In this document: positions 1 to 6,403 of the stretch, piece after piece | Numbering within the stretch: position 1 is the first letter of the stretch | How the letters are laid out: the number at the start of each line of letters is the position of its first letter | From: Flammeovirgaceae bacterium | GTDB lineage: Bacteria; Bacteroidota; Bacteroidia; Cytophagales; MED-G16 | NCBI GenBank assembly: GCA_002702205.1 | Contig: NZYP01000015.1 | Location: 5,696-14,635, forward strand | Direction of reading: 5' to 3' | DNA: 8,940 nt | Position numbers and translations under genes: made by a program | The notes under the pieces: model-generated | What the model saw: only the letters and a program-made list of their open reading frames with translations | What the model was told of the DNA's origin: nothing | Database searches by the model: none

Positions 1-1152
1 AATACTTTCTTCTCTGTTCTCAATTATTAACTCTTTTTTTTCTGATTTTTCTACTCTGCCAATAACTTTAGCCTCAACATTAAAAATTCCACTTATTTCA
101 ATTATTGAATCAGTATATTCCTCATCACAATATATCTCCATCCTATGTCCCATATTAAAAACACTATACATTTCTTTATAACTGCACATGGATTCTTTCT
201 TAATTATTTTAAATATCTCCGGTATCTCAAAGAGATTATCTTTTATAATTCTATTATTTTCCGTAAAATGAAGAACTTTTGTCTGACCGCCTCCTGTGCA
301 GTGTATTATTGCAGATATGTTTTCCTTATTATCTTTTAGAATACTTTTAATTATAGGTGCATATGTTCTTGTCGGTGAAAGTAGTGATTCTCCTATATTT
401 AATTCTGATTTTGTCTCATCAGTTAAGCGTTTGCTACCACAATAAATAAATTCATCTTTAGTTTCATTACTGAATGTTTCAGGAAAATTTTCTTTATAAT
501 AACTACTTAAGACATCATGTCTTGCTGATGTTAATCCATTACTTCCTATTCCGCTATTATAGATATTTTCATAACTTGACTTTCCATAAGATGAAAGGCC
601 TACAATTATATTTCCAGGTTTAATATTACATTCTATAATTTTATTTCTTTTCTCTCGAGCAATAATTGTACTATCTACTAAAATAGTTTTAGTGATGTCT
701 CCAACATCTGCTGTCTCTCCACCTGAGGATGAAATATTAATACCGGTTTTGTTGAGTAGTGATATTATTTCATTGTTTCCTTCTATTATTTCGGAAATAA
801 CTTCACCAGGAATAAGATGTTTATTTCTGCCTATTGTAGATGACATTACAAAATTATCCGTAACACCAACTGCAATTAAGTCGTCAATATTCATTATTAA
901 TGCATCCTGAGCAATCCCTCTCCAAACTGATATGTCACCAGTCTCTTTCCAGTATAAATAAGCAAGGGCTGATTTTGTACCTGCACCGTCTGCATGCATT
1001 ATATTACAATAAGAATTATCATTTGATAGGATATCTGGCACAACCTTACAGAATGAATTTTTAAACAGACCTTTATCTATATTTTTAATTGCGTTATGAA
1101 CATCTTCCTTTTTTGATGAGACTCCTCTTTCTAAATATCTATTGGCTGACAT
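1..1152 (-). CDS. purM: Phosphoribosylformylglycinamidine cyclo-ligase (AIR synthase), 3' end cut by window edge
   Basis: PurM closes the imidazole ring in cytoplasmic de novo purine synthesis: FGAM plus ATP gives AIR. The frame is open from ATG at 1152 to base 1, giving 384 residues with no stop. The family in Bacteroidota is close to this length, so I infer only a few residues are missing. Visible motifs are DGAGTK (about 55-60), the SVWRGIAQDALIMN stretch (about 76-89), GGETADVGD (144-152), CTGGGQTKVLHF (285-296) and FNMGHRMEIY (332-341). These match the AIR synthase/PurM fold, with an N-terminal ATP-binding half and a C-terminal half; the DGAGTK form is that of the Bacteroidota branch. 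The ATG lies 2 bp after the stop of the upstream lipoprotein gene, so it is probably the last or a late gene of that operon. No frameshift or missing motif was seen. Confidence 0.93.
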   Translation of the reverse strand, partial: MSANRYLERGVSSKKEDVHNAIKNIDKGLFKNSFCKVVPDILSNDNSYCNIMHADGAGTKSALAYLYWKETGDISVWRGIAQDALIMNIDDLIAVGVTDNFVMSSTIGRNKHLIPGEVISEIIEGNNEIISLLNKTGINISSSGGETADVGDITKTILVDSTIIAREKRNKIIECNIKPGNIIVGLSSYGKSSYENIYNSGIGSNGLTSARHDVLSSYYKENFPETFSNETKDEFIYCGSKRLTDETKSELNIGESLLSPTRTYAPIIKSILKDNKENISAIIHCTGGGQTKVLHFTENNRIIKDNLFEIPEIFKIIKKESMCSYKEMYSVFNMGHRMEIYCDEEYTDSIIEISGIFNVEAKVIGRVEKSEKKELIIENREESI

Positions 1153-1154
1153 TA

Positions 1155-3119
1155 TTAATTATTATTAAAGAATCTTTCATCGTCTCCTGGTTCATCTTTT
1201 TCTACGAACTCGTAACTTGTTACTTTAAATTCAGTTCTTCTATTAATCTGATGCTCTTCTTCATTTTTTGCATTGGTAATTAATAGTTGCGATTCACCAT
1301 AACCTTTTGCAATAATTCTATTTTCATTTATACCTTTATCTATAATATAAACTACAGCAGATTCTGCTCTTCTCTGAGATAGGTCTTGGTTATAATCTAC
1401 AGATGCTCTATCATCTGTATGGGAGCTTAACTCAATGGATATAGATGGGTTATCTCTCATAATAATAACTAATTTATCTAACTCAATAGCAGCATCTGGA
1501 CGTATTTCTGATTTATTTAGGTCATAGTAAATATTATCAAGAACTATAGACTTATTCATTATGATTTTATCTAATACTAAATTCTTTTCAAACTCAACGT
1601 CAGTTATAAACTCTTTTAATTTTGACTTATCTAATGATTTTCCTATTGTTGAGAAACTTCCTCTAGTATTAAAATAGTTTTCTTTTTCACCAATTAATAT
1701 ATACTCTTCTTCGGAGTAAACTTTAAACTGAAAATTTCCATCATTATCAGTGAAAGTTTCTTCAATTACATTTTCATCTTTATCTAAAAGCTTTACTATA
1801 CTGTTGCCCAGGATCTCTAGATCTTTACCCTCATCTCTTGGTGTTAGTGTAGAGCCTTTTAGAATATAATTTACGATCTTTAGGTTGGGGTCATTGTTAA
1901 CGAAGGTATATATGTCATCATCCCCCTTTCCACCAGTCCTATTAGAAGTAAAAAAACCTCTGGTAGGATTAAATGGATTTACTCCAAAATCATCGCCAGT
2001 TGAATTTAGTGGTTTTCCTGGATTAGTAATTTCAATTTCCCCTGCTCTTCTTGTTGCAACAAAAATATCTAGCCCACCAAACCCTTCGTGATTATCAGAG
2101 GAAAAGTATAATCTTCCGTCTTCAGTAACAGATGGAAAAACTTCATTTCCTGGAGTATTGATTTCTGGACCCATATTCTGTATGTTTATCCATCTCCCTC
2201 TTCTGTTAAGGTTTGCTTTATAGATATCAGTTCCACCATAACCTTTCGATCTATTAGATGAAAAGTATAATGTTTTTCCATCTTTTGATAAAAAAGGTGT
2301 TGAGTCCCAACTTCTAGAAGTATTAACATTTAGAAGTCTTGGGTTAGACCATCCGCCTCTTCTATATCTTGAAAAGTAAAGATCTACATTATTTCTTCCG
2401 GAACTTTTGCCATCATTTCCTTTTGCAAAAATCATATACATTCCATCATCTGCGAAAGTAATAGACCCTTCATTTACTTGTTCATTATTAATGTTTTCTC
2501 CAAGTTTTTTAAGACTCTCTATCTCCACATTGGCGCCTTTAGTATTAACCTCAAATAAGTCAGTAAATGGAGTTCCTGTTCCTTTATAAAGCTTCTCAGT
2601 TGATCTATTGGAGACAAAATATAATTTTCCTTTCGAGTAGGAGGGTGCGTAATCAGCAAAAGTTGAATTGATTGCATTAAGGTTTTTTACTTTATAATAA
2701 CTCGTGTCTGGGTATTTTTTTAGGTTTTCTATATAAATGGATTCTTTATTAATTAAGCCAACAACATTTTCATCAGAACCAATCTTAAGATATTTTTTTG
2801 CTACAGAGTCTGCAGCATCATACTTGTTGTTTGCCTTAAGTGATATAATGAGATAATAATATGCTAACTCATTATCAATACCTTCTTTGATACTTTGCAA
2901 GTAATACTTTTCAGCTTCCCAAATTTGATTAGATTTTCTGAATGCCTCAGCTATTAAAAAATTAGTTTTTGGGTCGTTATCTTTTATAACTCTTTTAAAT
3001 TTTTCAGCTGCTACGTTATACTCTGCACTATTAAAACTTTTTAACGCTGACTTATTGCTTACGCAAGACGATAAAATAAAAGCAAAAACAAAAAAGAAAA
3101 AATTATTATAACTTATCAT
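1155..3119 (-). CDS. porE: Outer-membrane lipoprotein with TPR, PD40 propeller, CRD and OmpA domains; PorE-like (type IX secretion)
   Basis: Numbered from ATG 3119 (654 residues). Residues 1-19 form a lipoprotein signal: a Phe-rich hydrophobic stretch ending in lipobox LSSC, with Cys19 the likely lipidated residue. TPR-like helices follow (about 25-130), then a PD40/WD40-like propeller (about 150-405) with repeats of the SNRSKGYGGTDIY type. Next come a carboxypeptidase-regulatory-like beta domain (about 415-490) and an OmpA C-terminal peptidoglycan-binding domain (about 530-635, with YYDLNKSEIRPDA, HTDDRAS and SQRRAES). This order matches PorE (PG1058) of the type IX secretion system, thought to tie the machinery to peptidoglycan; orthology is inferred. 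ATG 3119 gives an ATGA overlap with the upstream gene. ATG 3164 would add 15 residues, including KKLHK, a more conventional basic n-region, so the start is not settled. Other OmpA/PD40 lipoproteins share parts of this layout. Confidence 0.8.
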   Translation of the reverse strand: MISYNNFFFFVFAFILSSCVSNKSALKSFNSAEYNVAAEKFKRVIKDNDPKTNFLIAEAFRKSNQIWEAEKYYLQSIKEGIDNELAYYYLIISLKANNKYDAADSVAKKYLKIGSDENVVGLINKESIYIENLKKYPDTSYYKVKNLNAINSTFADYAPSYSKGKLYFVSNRSTEKLYKGTGTPFTDLFEVNTKGANVEIESLKKLGENINNEQVNEGSITFADDGMYMIFAKGNDGKSSGRNNVDLYFSRYRRGGWSNPRLLNVNTSRSWDSTPFLSKDGKTLYFSSNRSKGYGGTDIYKANLNRRGRWINIQNMGPEINTPGNEVFPSVTEDGRLYFSSDNHEGFGGLDIFVATRRAGEIEITNPGKPLNSTGDDFGVNPFNPTRGFFTSNRTGGKGDDDIYTFVNNDPNLKIVNYILKGSTLTPRDEGKDLEILGNSIVKLLDKDENVIEETFTDNDGNFQFKVYSEEEYILIGEKENYFNTRGSFSTIGKSLDKSKLKEFITDVEFEKNLVLDKIIMNKSIVLDNIYYDLNKSEIRPDAAIELDKLVIIMRDNPSISIELSSHTDDRASVDYNQDLSQRRAESAVVYIIDKGINENRIIAKGYGESQLLITNAKNEEEHQINRRTEFKVTSYEFVEKDEPGDDERFFNNN

Positions 3120-3595
3120 CTTATGAAGTTTTTTAACCACGAATCTTTTATTTGTATTTTCCATGAATTTTCAAATTCATTTTTATTTTTAATTGTCGTA
3201 TTAATCATAATGGTAGACAAAGAAAATTCATTTTTTTTAATCAAATCAATGATTTCATTTTTATCGTAGAACTCAATTTTATCTTTTTTAAATATACCAA
3301 TTTTAGAGTTAGGGTTTAAGCTGATTCCTAGAACATTTAATATTCTTATCATTTCATTATTTGTTGCATCAATAGAGCAGCCACTTACTTCATTTTCTTC
3401 AGCAAAAAGTATAATAAATTGTTTATCAATAATATTATAATTTGAGTTAATATTTTTTCCGTGTGATATCCAATTCTCACATATTTTTTTTAACTCAAAA
3501 TTTAACTCTTTAACCAGAGCCTTTTTCAATGGACTTTTTAATATGTAAATCCAGCATCTTGCATCTTGAGATAAATTTTCAAATTTTAAATACAT
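3116..3595 (-). CDS. Conserved Bacteroidota protein of unknown function (WIYQ/SGCSID family, often misnamed 'ABC transporter ATPase')
   Basis: This is a 159-residue soluble protein with no signal peptide or membrane segment. It resembles a small family found in Bacteroidota whose members have an N-terminal S-x-x-WIYQ-like motif, a W-x-x-HG motif, a conserved SGCSID and a C-terminal W-x-x-x-x-x-x-SW ending. Here these appear as ARCWIYIL (12-19), NWISHG (41-46), SGCSID (71-76) and ENSWKIQIKDSW near the C-terminus. Family members are frequently labelled ABC transporter ATPase, but no Walker A, Walker B or ABC signature is present, so that name is unsupported. Function is unknown; the conserved Cys could be catalytic or redox-active, which is a guess. 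It is the first gene of the leftward operon and overlaps the next gene by the ATGA at 3116-3119, suggesting coupled translation with the PorE-like lipoprotein. Confidence 0.8.
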   Translation of the reverse strand: MYLKFENLSQDARCWIYILKSPLKKALVKELNFELKKICENWISHGKNINSNYNIIDKQFIILFAEENEVSGCSIDATNNEMIRILNVLGISLNPNSKIGIFKKDKIEFYDKNEIIDLIKKNEFSLSTIMINTTIKNKNEFENSWKIQIKDSWLKNFIR

Positions 3596-3630
3596 TTCTT
3601 ATAAATATAATAATTGATACGAGATTATTT

Positions 3631-3638
3631 CAAAAATA
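3631..3638 (-). promoter_or_regulatory. Possible -7 element for the leftward operon
   Basis: Read on the minus strand, the bases are TATTTTTG, which fits the Bacteroidota -7 consensus TAnnTTTG. It ends 35 nt before the ATG at 3595. No convincing TTG/TTTG -33 element lies 18-21 nt upstream, so this is a half-match in very AT-rich DNA and could be chance. An imperfect AT palindrome (3624-3640) overlaps it. Confidence 0.3.
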
Positions 3639-3643
3639 ATAAT

Positions 3644-3674
3644 TTTGGTAGATATCTTTATTTATTTAGGTTTG
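3644..3674 (+). promoter_or_regulatory. Bacteroidota-type promoter for tRNA-Phe and the downstream transporter
   Basis: TTTG at 3644-3647 is followed by 19 nt and then TAGGTTTG at 3667-3674. This is a full match to the TTTG / TAnnTTTG pattern used by the primary sigma factor in Bacteroidota. The inferred transcription start would be near 3680, about 9 nt before the mature tRNA 5' end at 3689. No other promoter fits between the tRNA and the transporter gene, so the promoter probably serves both. Confidence 0.7.
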
Positions 3675-3688
3675 CATCTGGTTAATCA

Positions 3689-3761
3689 GGTGCTGTAGCT
3701 CAGTTGGTAGAGCATCGGACTGAAAATCCGTGAGTCGGTGGTTCGAATCCGCCCAGCACCA
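3689..3761 (+). tRNA. tRNA-Phe (anticodon GAA)
   Basis: The 73-nt sequence folds into a full cloverleaf. The acceptor stem pairs GGTGCTG (3689-3695) with CAGCACC (3754-3760), with discriminator A at 3761. The D stem is GCTC/GAGC (3698-3701 with 3710-3713). The anticodon loop is CTGAAAA, with GAA at 3722-3724. The T stem is GGTGG/CCGCC with loop TTCGAAT. The 3' CCA is not encoded, so it must be added by nucleotidyltransferase. The top anticodon-stem pair (3715 with 3731) is a T-T mismatch, which I believe is common in Bacteroidota tRNA-Phe and so not a sign of decay. Confidence 0.97.
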
Positions 3762-3770
3762 CTATAATCT

Positions 3771-4100
3771 ATGAAATGGATTTATCTTGGAATTGCTATT
3801 ATTATGGAGGTCATCGCTACAAGTGCCCTCAAAGAGAGTAATAATTTTACAAAACTTATTCCGTCTATTTTGGTTGTGGTGGGTTATTCGTTTACCTTTT
3901 ATTTTATGTCTTTAACTTTAAGAGATATGTCTGTTGGCATAACTTATGCTATATGGAGTGGTATGGGTATTTTTCTTATCTCTCTGATAGGATACTTCAG
4001 ATATAATCAGACTCTTGACACACCGGCTATTTTAGGTATGAGTTTTATAGCTTTAGGTATAATTATCTTAAGATTTTTTTCAAAATCAATAAATGCATAA
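3771..4100 (+). CDS. Small multidrug resistance (SMR) efflux protein, EmrE/Qac subtype
   Basis: This 109-residue inner-membrane protein has four predicted transmembrane helices. SMR proteins work as antiparallel dimers exchanging protons for cationic drugs or quaternary ammonium compounds. The essential membrane Glu is Glu13 in AIIMEVIATSALKES, matching Glu14 of E. coli EmrE. The TM3 signature GITYAIWSGMGI, with its conserved Tyr and Trp, and the later TLDTPAILGMSFIALGI also align with EmrE. The TM3 and N-terminal sequences fit the Qac/EmrE branch better than the guanidinium exporter (Gdx/SugE) branch, though substrates cannot be read from sequence. Length is standard. The ATG is only 10 nt after the tRNA-Phe end, so expression probably depends on processing of a shared transcript. 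Its stop is 4 bp from the stop of the convergent NagB-type gene. Confidence 0.92.
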   Translation: MKWIYLGIAIIMEVIATSALKESNNFTKLIPSILVVVGYSFTFYFMSLTLRDMSVGITYAIWSGMGIFLISLIGYFRYNQTLDTPAILGMSFIALGIIILRFFSKSINA

Positions 4101-4104
4101 TTTA

Positions 4105-6333
4105 TCAGAAGTAATATCTTTTAAAAGCTTCCATGGCTCCGTATTTTGCTAAGCCAAGCTCTGAAAATAATTTTGCAGTATTTGTATTTCTATCTTCAGC
4201 CCTTTGCCAAAACTCTCTTTTATCATTTCCAGGAAAAATAACCACATCTTTTTGAGAAAGGTGTTTATAAATAGCCCTTCTCTTTTTAAGTATTTGATTT
4301 GGACTTAAGGGAACCGCCATATCAATTTCATCTATCCTCCACTCATCCCAAGCTCCTTTATAAAGCCAAACATAGCAATTCCTCATAAATGATTTCGATT
4401 TAAGGTTATCTATCGAATTATATATTGAACGAAGACAAAGCCTATGAGTGCCGTGAGGATCACTTAAATCACCAGCTGCATAAATTTGGTGAGGTTTTAT
4501 TTTATTTATTAGGTTTTGAACGATTTTAATATCCAAACTAGATAATTCTTTCTTTTTGATTTTTCCGGTTTGATAGAATGGCATGTCTAAATTATGAATT
4601 TTATCTTTTTCTAATCCTATATAATTACATGCTTGCATTGCTTCTGATTTTCTAATTATTCCTTTGATTTTATTTACTATACTATATCCTTTAAAATCTA
4701 TTTTTTCTGTTAGTAAGCTTTTTAAACCATCATGAAAATTTGTTCCCCAAATGGTATGTTTTTTTACTAATTTTTTTTTCCCATCTCTTATTAATTTATT
4801 AATATCGGTTGTTGATAGTGAGGTAGTAAGTCTCCTTATAAGTTCTGCTATTTCTAAGACTTTTTCATCACTTACCGCTATGTTGCCGGCTGTCTGATAT
4901 GCTACATGGACATCATGCCCTTGATTAATTAGTCTAGAAAAGGTACCACCCATTGATATAACATCATCATCAGGGTGTGGAGAAAAAATTAATACTCTTT
5001 TTTTATTTGGCTTTGACCTTTCGGGCCTGTATGAATCATCAGAATTTGGTTTGCCACCAGGCCATCCGGTTATTGAATGTTCCAGCATATTGAATACATG
5101 AATATTTGTGTCATACGAAGATTTATAGGTTTCAAATATTCCACCCATTCCATTTTCATTGTAATCTTCATCTGTTAATTGTAGTATTGGTTTCTTTTTT
5201 TTGAGACTTAACCATGTGACAGCTTTTTTAATATTAATATCGGACCACCCAACAATAGATGTACTTAACTTATTTTTAGATTTTTTACTTATGTTAGTGT
5301 AGACCCAAGGGCATATCATCCTATTCAGGCATGATGCAGACTCTCTGTCTAGGATAAAAGAACAGTTAGGATGTTTTTGAAGCAGTGAAGCGGGAATTAA
5401 CTCATTTTCTTTTTCTTCGATAGATTTTTTAATAATATTAGCTTTATTATCTCCCCATGCTACTAGAACTATTCTTTTAGCCTCTAGAATAGTTTTAACT
5501 CCCATAGATATAGCATCTTTAGGTACATTATTTATTCCACTAAATTCGTCAGCTGCGTCAAATCTTGTTGTAAGTTCAATTTTAACTTTCCTTGTTATTG
5601 ATGACTCAATTGATCCAGGTTCATTAAATCCAATATGACCATTTCTACCTATACCTAATAACTGAAAATCTAACCCTCCTGCAAATTTTATTTTATTTTC
5701 AAACTCAAGGCAATGCCTTTCGATATTATTTGGATCTACATCTCCTCTAGGAATATTAATATTTTTTTTTTGAATGTCTATATGATCAAAAAGGAAATCA
5801 AACATAAATTTATGATAGCTATGTCTAGAGTTTGGTTGCATTGGAAAATACTCATCTAAATTGAATGTGATTACATTATGAAAGCTAAGTTTCTCTTCTC
5901 TGTGCATCCTTATTAGTTCTTTATAAATTGAGATAGGAGATGAGCCAGTAGCTAAGCCCAAAACACAGTCTTTTCCTTTAGACTGTTTATCTCTTATTAG
6001 ATTTGCTATTTCTAATGCCACTGACTTTGAACCAATTTTTTGATGTTCAAATAAGTTAACAGGCACCCTTTCTTTAAAAATACTTTGTTCGTAAAGATTA
6101 TCTCTCGATTTTTCTTTTAAATTATTTACTTGTATTGAGGAGTTTAAATTATTCTCAATTAAAGTTTTGAGTTCATAAAGTAAAGTTTTTCTTTTATCTA
6201 AATTCTTTTCTTTGTTTGGAAATAAATTTTTATTGAAATTTTTCCCATTGTAAACCCTTATTCTTTTTCCTTTTTTATTGTAATAACAGAATGATCTTTC
6301 TTTATTATAATTTATTTTTATCTCATGAGACAT
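4105..6333 (-). CDS. nagB: Glucosamine-6-phosphate deaminase fused to a PIG-L deacetylase-like domain, with an extra N-terminal arm-like domain
   Basis: The 742-residue protein has three parts. Residues 1 to about 67 are a basic extension resembling an integrase arm domain (see findings). Residues about 86-345 are NagB, converting glucosamine-6-phosphate to fructose-6-phosphate plus ammonia: LGLATGSSPISIY phosphate loop, NLDEY with Asp160, and GIGRNGHIGFNEPGS with His233 and Glu238. Asn231 stands where E. coli NagB has Asp141, as I recall for other members of the family. Residues about 444-640 are PIG-L/LmbE-like: SPHPDDD (451-457) and SDPHGTH (624-630) would carry the zinc ligands, suggesting N-acetyl sugar deacetylation. 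NagB-PIG-L fusions are known in Bacteroidota, usually about 640-670 residues, so this one is long at its N-terminus. No in-frame Met occurs between residue 1 and about 143, so the extension belongs to the reading frame unless a rare start is used. It lies 70 bp after the rluB-like stop. Confidence 0.9.
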   Translation of the reverse strand: MSHEIKINYNKERSFCYYNKKGKRIRVYNGKNFNKNLFPNKEKNLDKRKTLLYELKTLIENNLNSSIQVNNLKEKSRDNLYEQSIFKERVPVNLFEHQKIGSKSVALEIANLIRDKQSKGKDCVLGLATGSSPISIYKELIRMHREEKLSFHNVITFNLDEYFPMQPNSRHSYHKFMFDFLFDHIDIQKKNINIPRGDVDPNNIERHCLEFENKIKFAGGLDFQLLGIGRNGHIGFNEPGSIESSITRKVKIELTTRFDAADEFSGINNVPKDAISMGVKTILEAKRIVLVAWGDNKANIIKKSIEEKENELIPASLLQKHPNCSFILDRESASCLNRMICPWVYTNISKKSKNKLSTSIVGWSDINIKKAVTWLSLKKKKPILQLTDEDYNENGMGGIFETYKSSYDTNIHVFNMLEHSITGWPGGKPNSDDSYRPERSKPNKKRVLIFSPHPDDDVISMGGTFSRLINQGHDVHVAYQTAGNIAVSDEKVLEIAELIRRLTTSLSTTDINKLIRDGKKKLVKKHTIWGTNFHDGLKSLLTEKIDFKGYSIVNKIKGIIRKSEAMQACNYIGLEKDKIHNLDMPFYQTGKIKKKELSSLDIKIVQNLINKIKPHQIYAAGDLSDPHGTHRLCLRSIYNSIDNLKSKSFMRNCYVWLYKGAWDEWRIDEIDMAVPLSPNQILKKRRAIYKHLSQKDVVIFPGNDKREFWQRAEDRNTNTAKLFSELGLAKYGAMEAFKRYYF
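6318..6333. repeat. 16-bp direct repeat, copy 1, overlapping the nagB start codon
   Basis: TTATCTCATGAGACAT here is identical to the copy at 6370-6385. It contains the perfect 10-bp palindrome TCTCATGAGA (6321-6330). This copy holds the nagB ATG and its first five codons, so a protein bound here would cover the start of the gene. Confidence 0.85.
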
Positions 6334-6355
6334 AATGTAATTATTATATTACATT
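6334..6355 (-). promoter_or_regulatory. AT-rich inverted repeat immediately upstream of the nagB start
   Basis: AATGTAAT (6334-6341) and ATTACATT (6348-6355) are perfect 8-bp inverted arms around a 6-base loop. The hairpin would end directly at the nagB ATG and sits between the two direct-repeat copies. In RNA it would be weak (all A-U except one G-C pair), so a DNA operator is as plausible as an RNA hairpin. Low sequence complexity makes chance a real alternative. Confidence 0.4.
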
Positions 6356-6385
6356 TAAAGATATATATATTATCTCATGAGACAT
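6344..6385 (-). CDS. Candidate 13-codon leader ORF upstream of nagB
   Basis: Reading leftward from ATG 6385 gives MSHEIIYISLNVI and then TAA, ending 10 nt before the nagB ATG. Its first five residues (MSHEI) match the first five of NagB because both starts lie in copies of the same 16-bp repeat. The two ATGs are 52 nt apart, so the frames differ. It could regulate translation of nagB, be a decoy left by a duplication, or have no role. There is no direct evidence of translation. Confidence 0.25.
   Translation of the reverse strand: MSHEIIYISLNVI
6370..6385. repeat. 16-bp direct repeat, copy 2, upstream of nagB
   Basis: This is identical to the copy at 6318-6333, offset by 52 bp, which is close to five helical turns. 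The palindrome TCTCATGAGA is at 6373-6382. On the minus strand it provides the ATG of the short leader ORF. I noticed no third copy in the window. It may be a paired operator or the remnant of a short duplication. Confidence 0.85.
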
Positions 6386-6403
6386 TATTTTATTACTAAA
6401 TTT

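Noticed and set aside
145..910. Short plus-strand ORFs at 145-339 and 692-910
   Set aside because: They lie inside the purM coding region on the other strand, and their translations look like no known protein.
1885..2589. Plus-strand ORFs at 1885-2091 and 2407-2589
   Set aside because: They are antisense shadows of the conserved PD40 propeller region of the lipoprotein gene; their Pro/Ser-rich content reflects its Gly/Arg/Asp codons.
3741..3770. Attachment site for an integrated element at the tRNA-Phe 3' end
   Set aside because: I saw no second copy of the tRNA 3' end in the window, no intact integrase and no excess of foreign-looking genes. The arm-like domain on NagB is suggestive only.
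4098..4130. Bidirectional terminator between the transporter and nagB
   Set aside because: Only 4 bp separate the stops, and the CTTTTAAAAG palindrome at 4119-4128 is too short and AT-rich to call a terminator.
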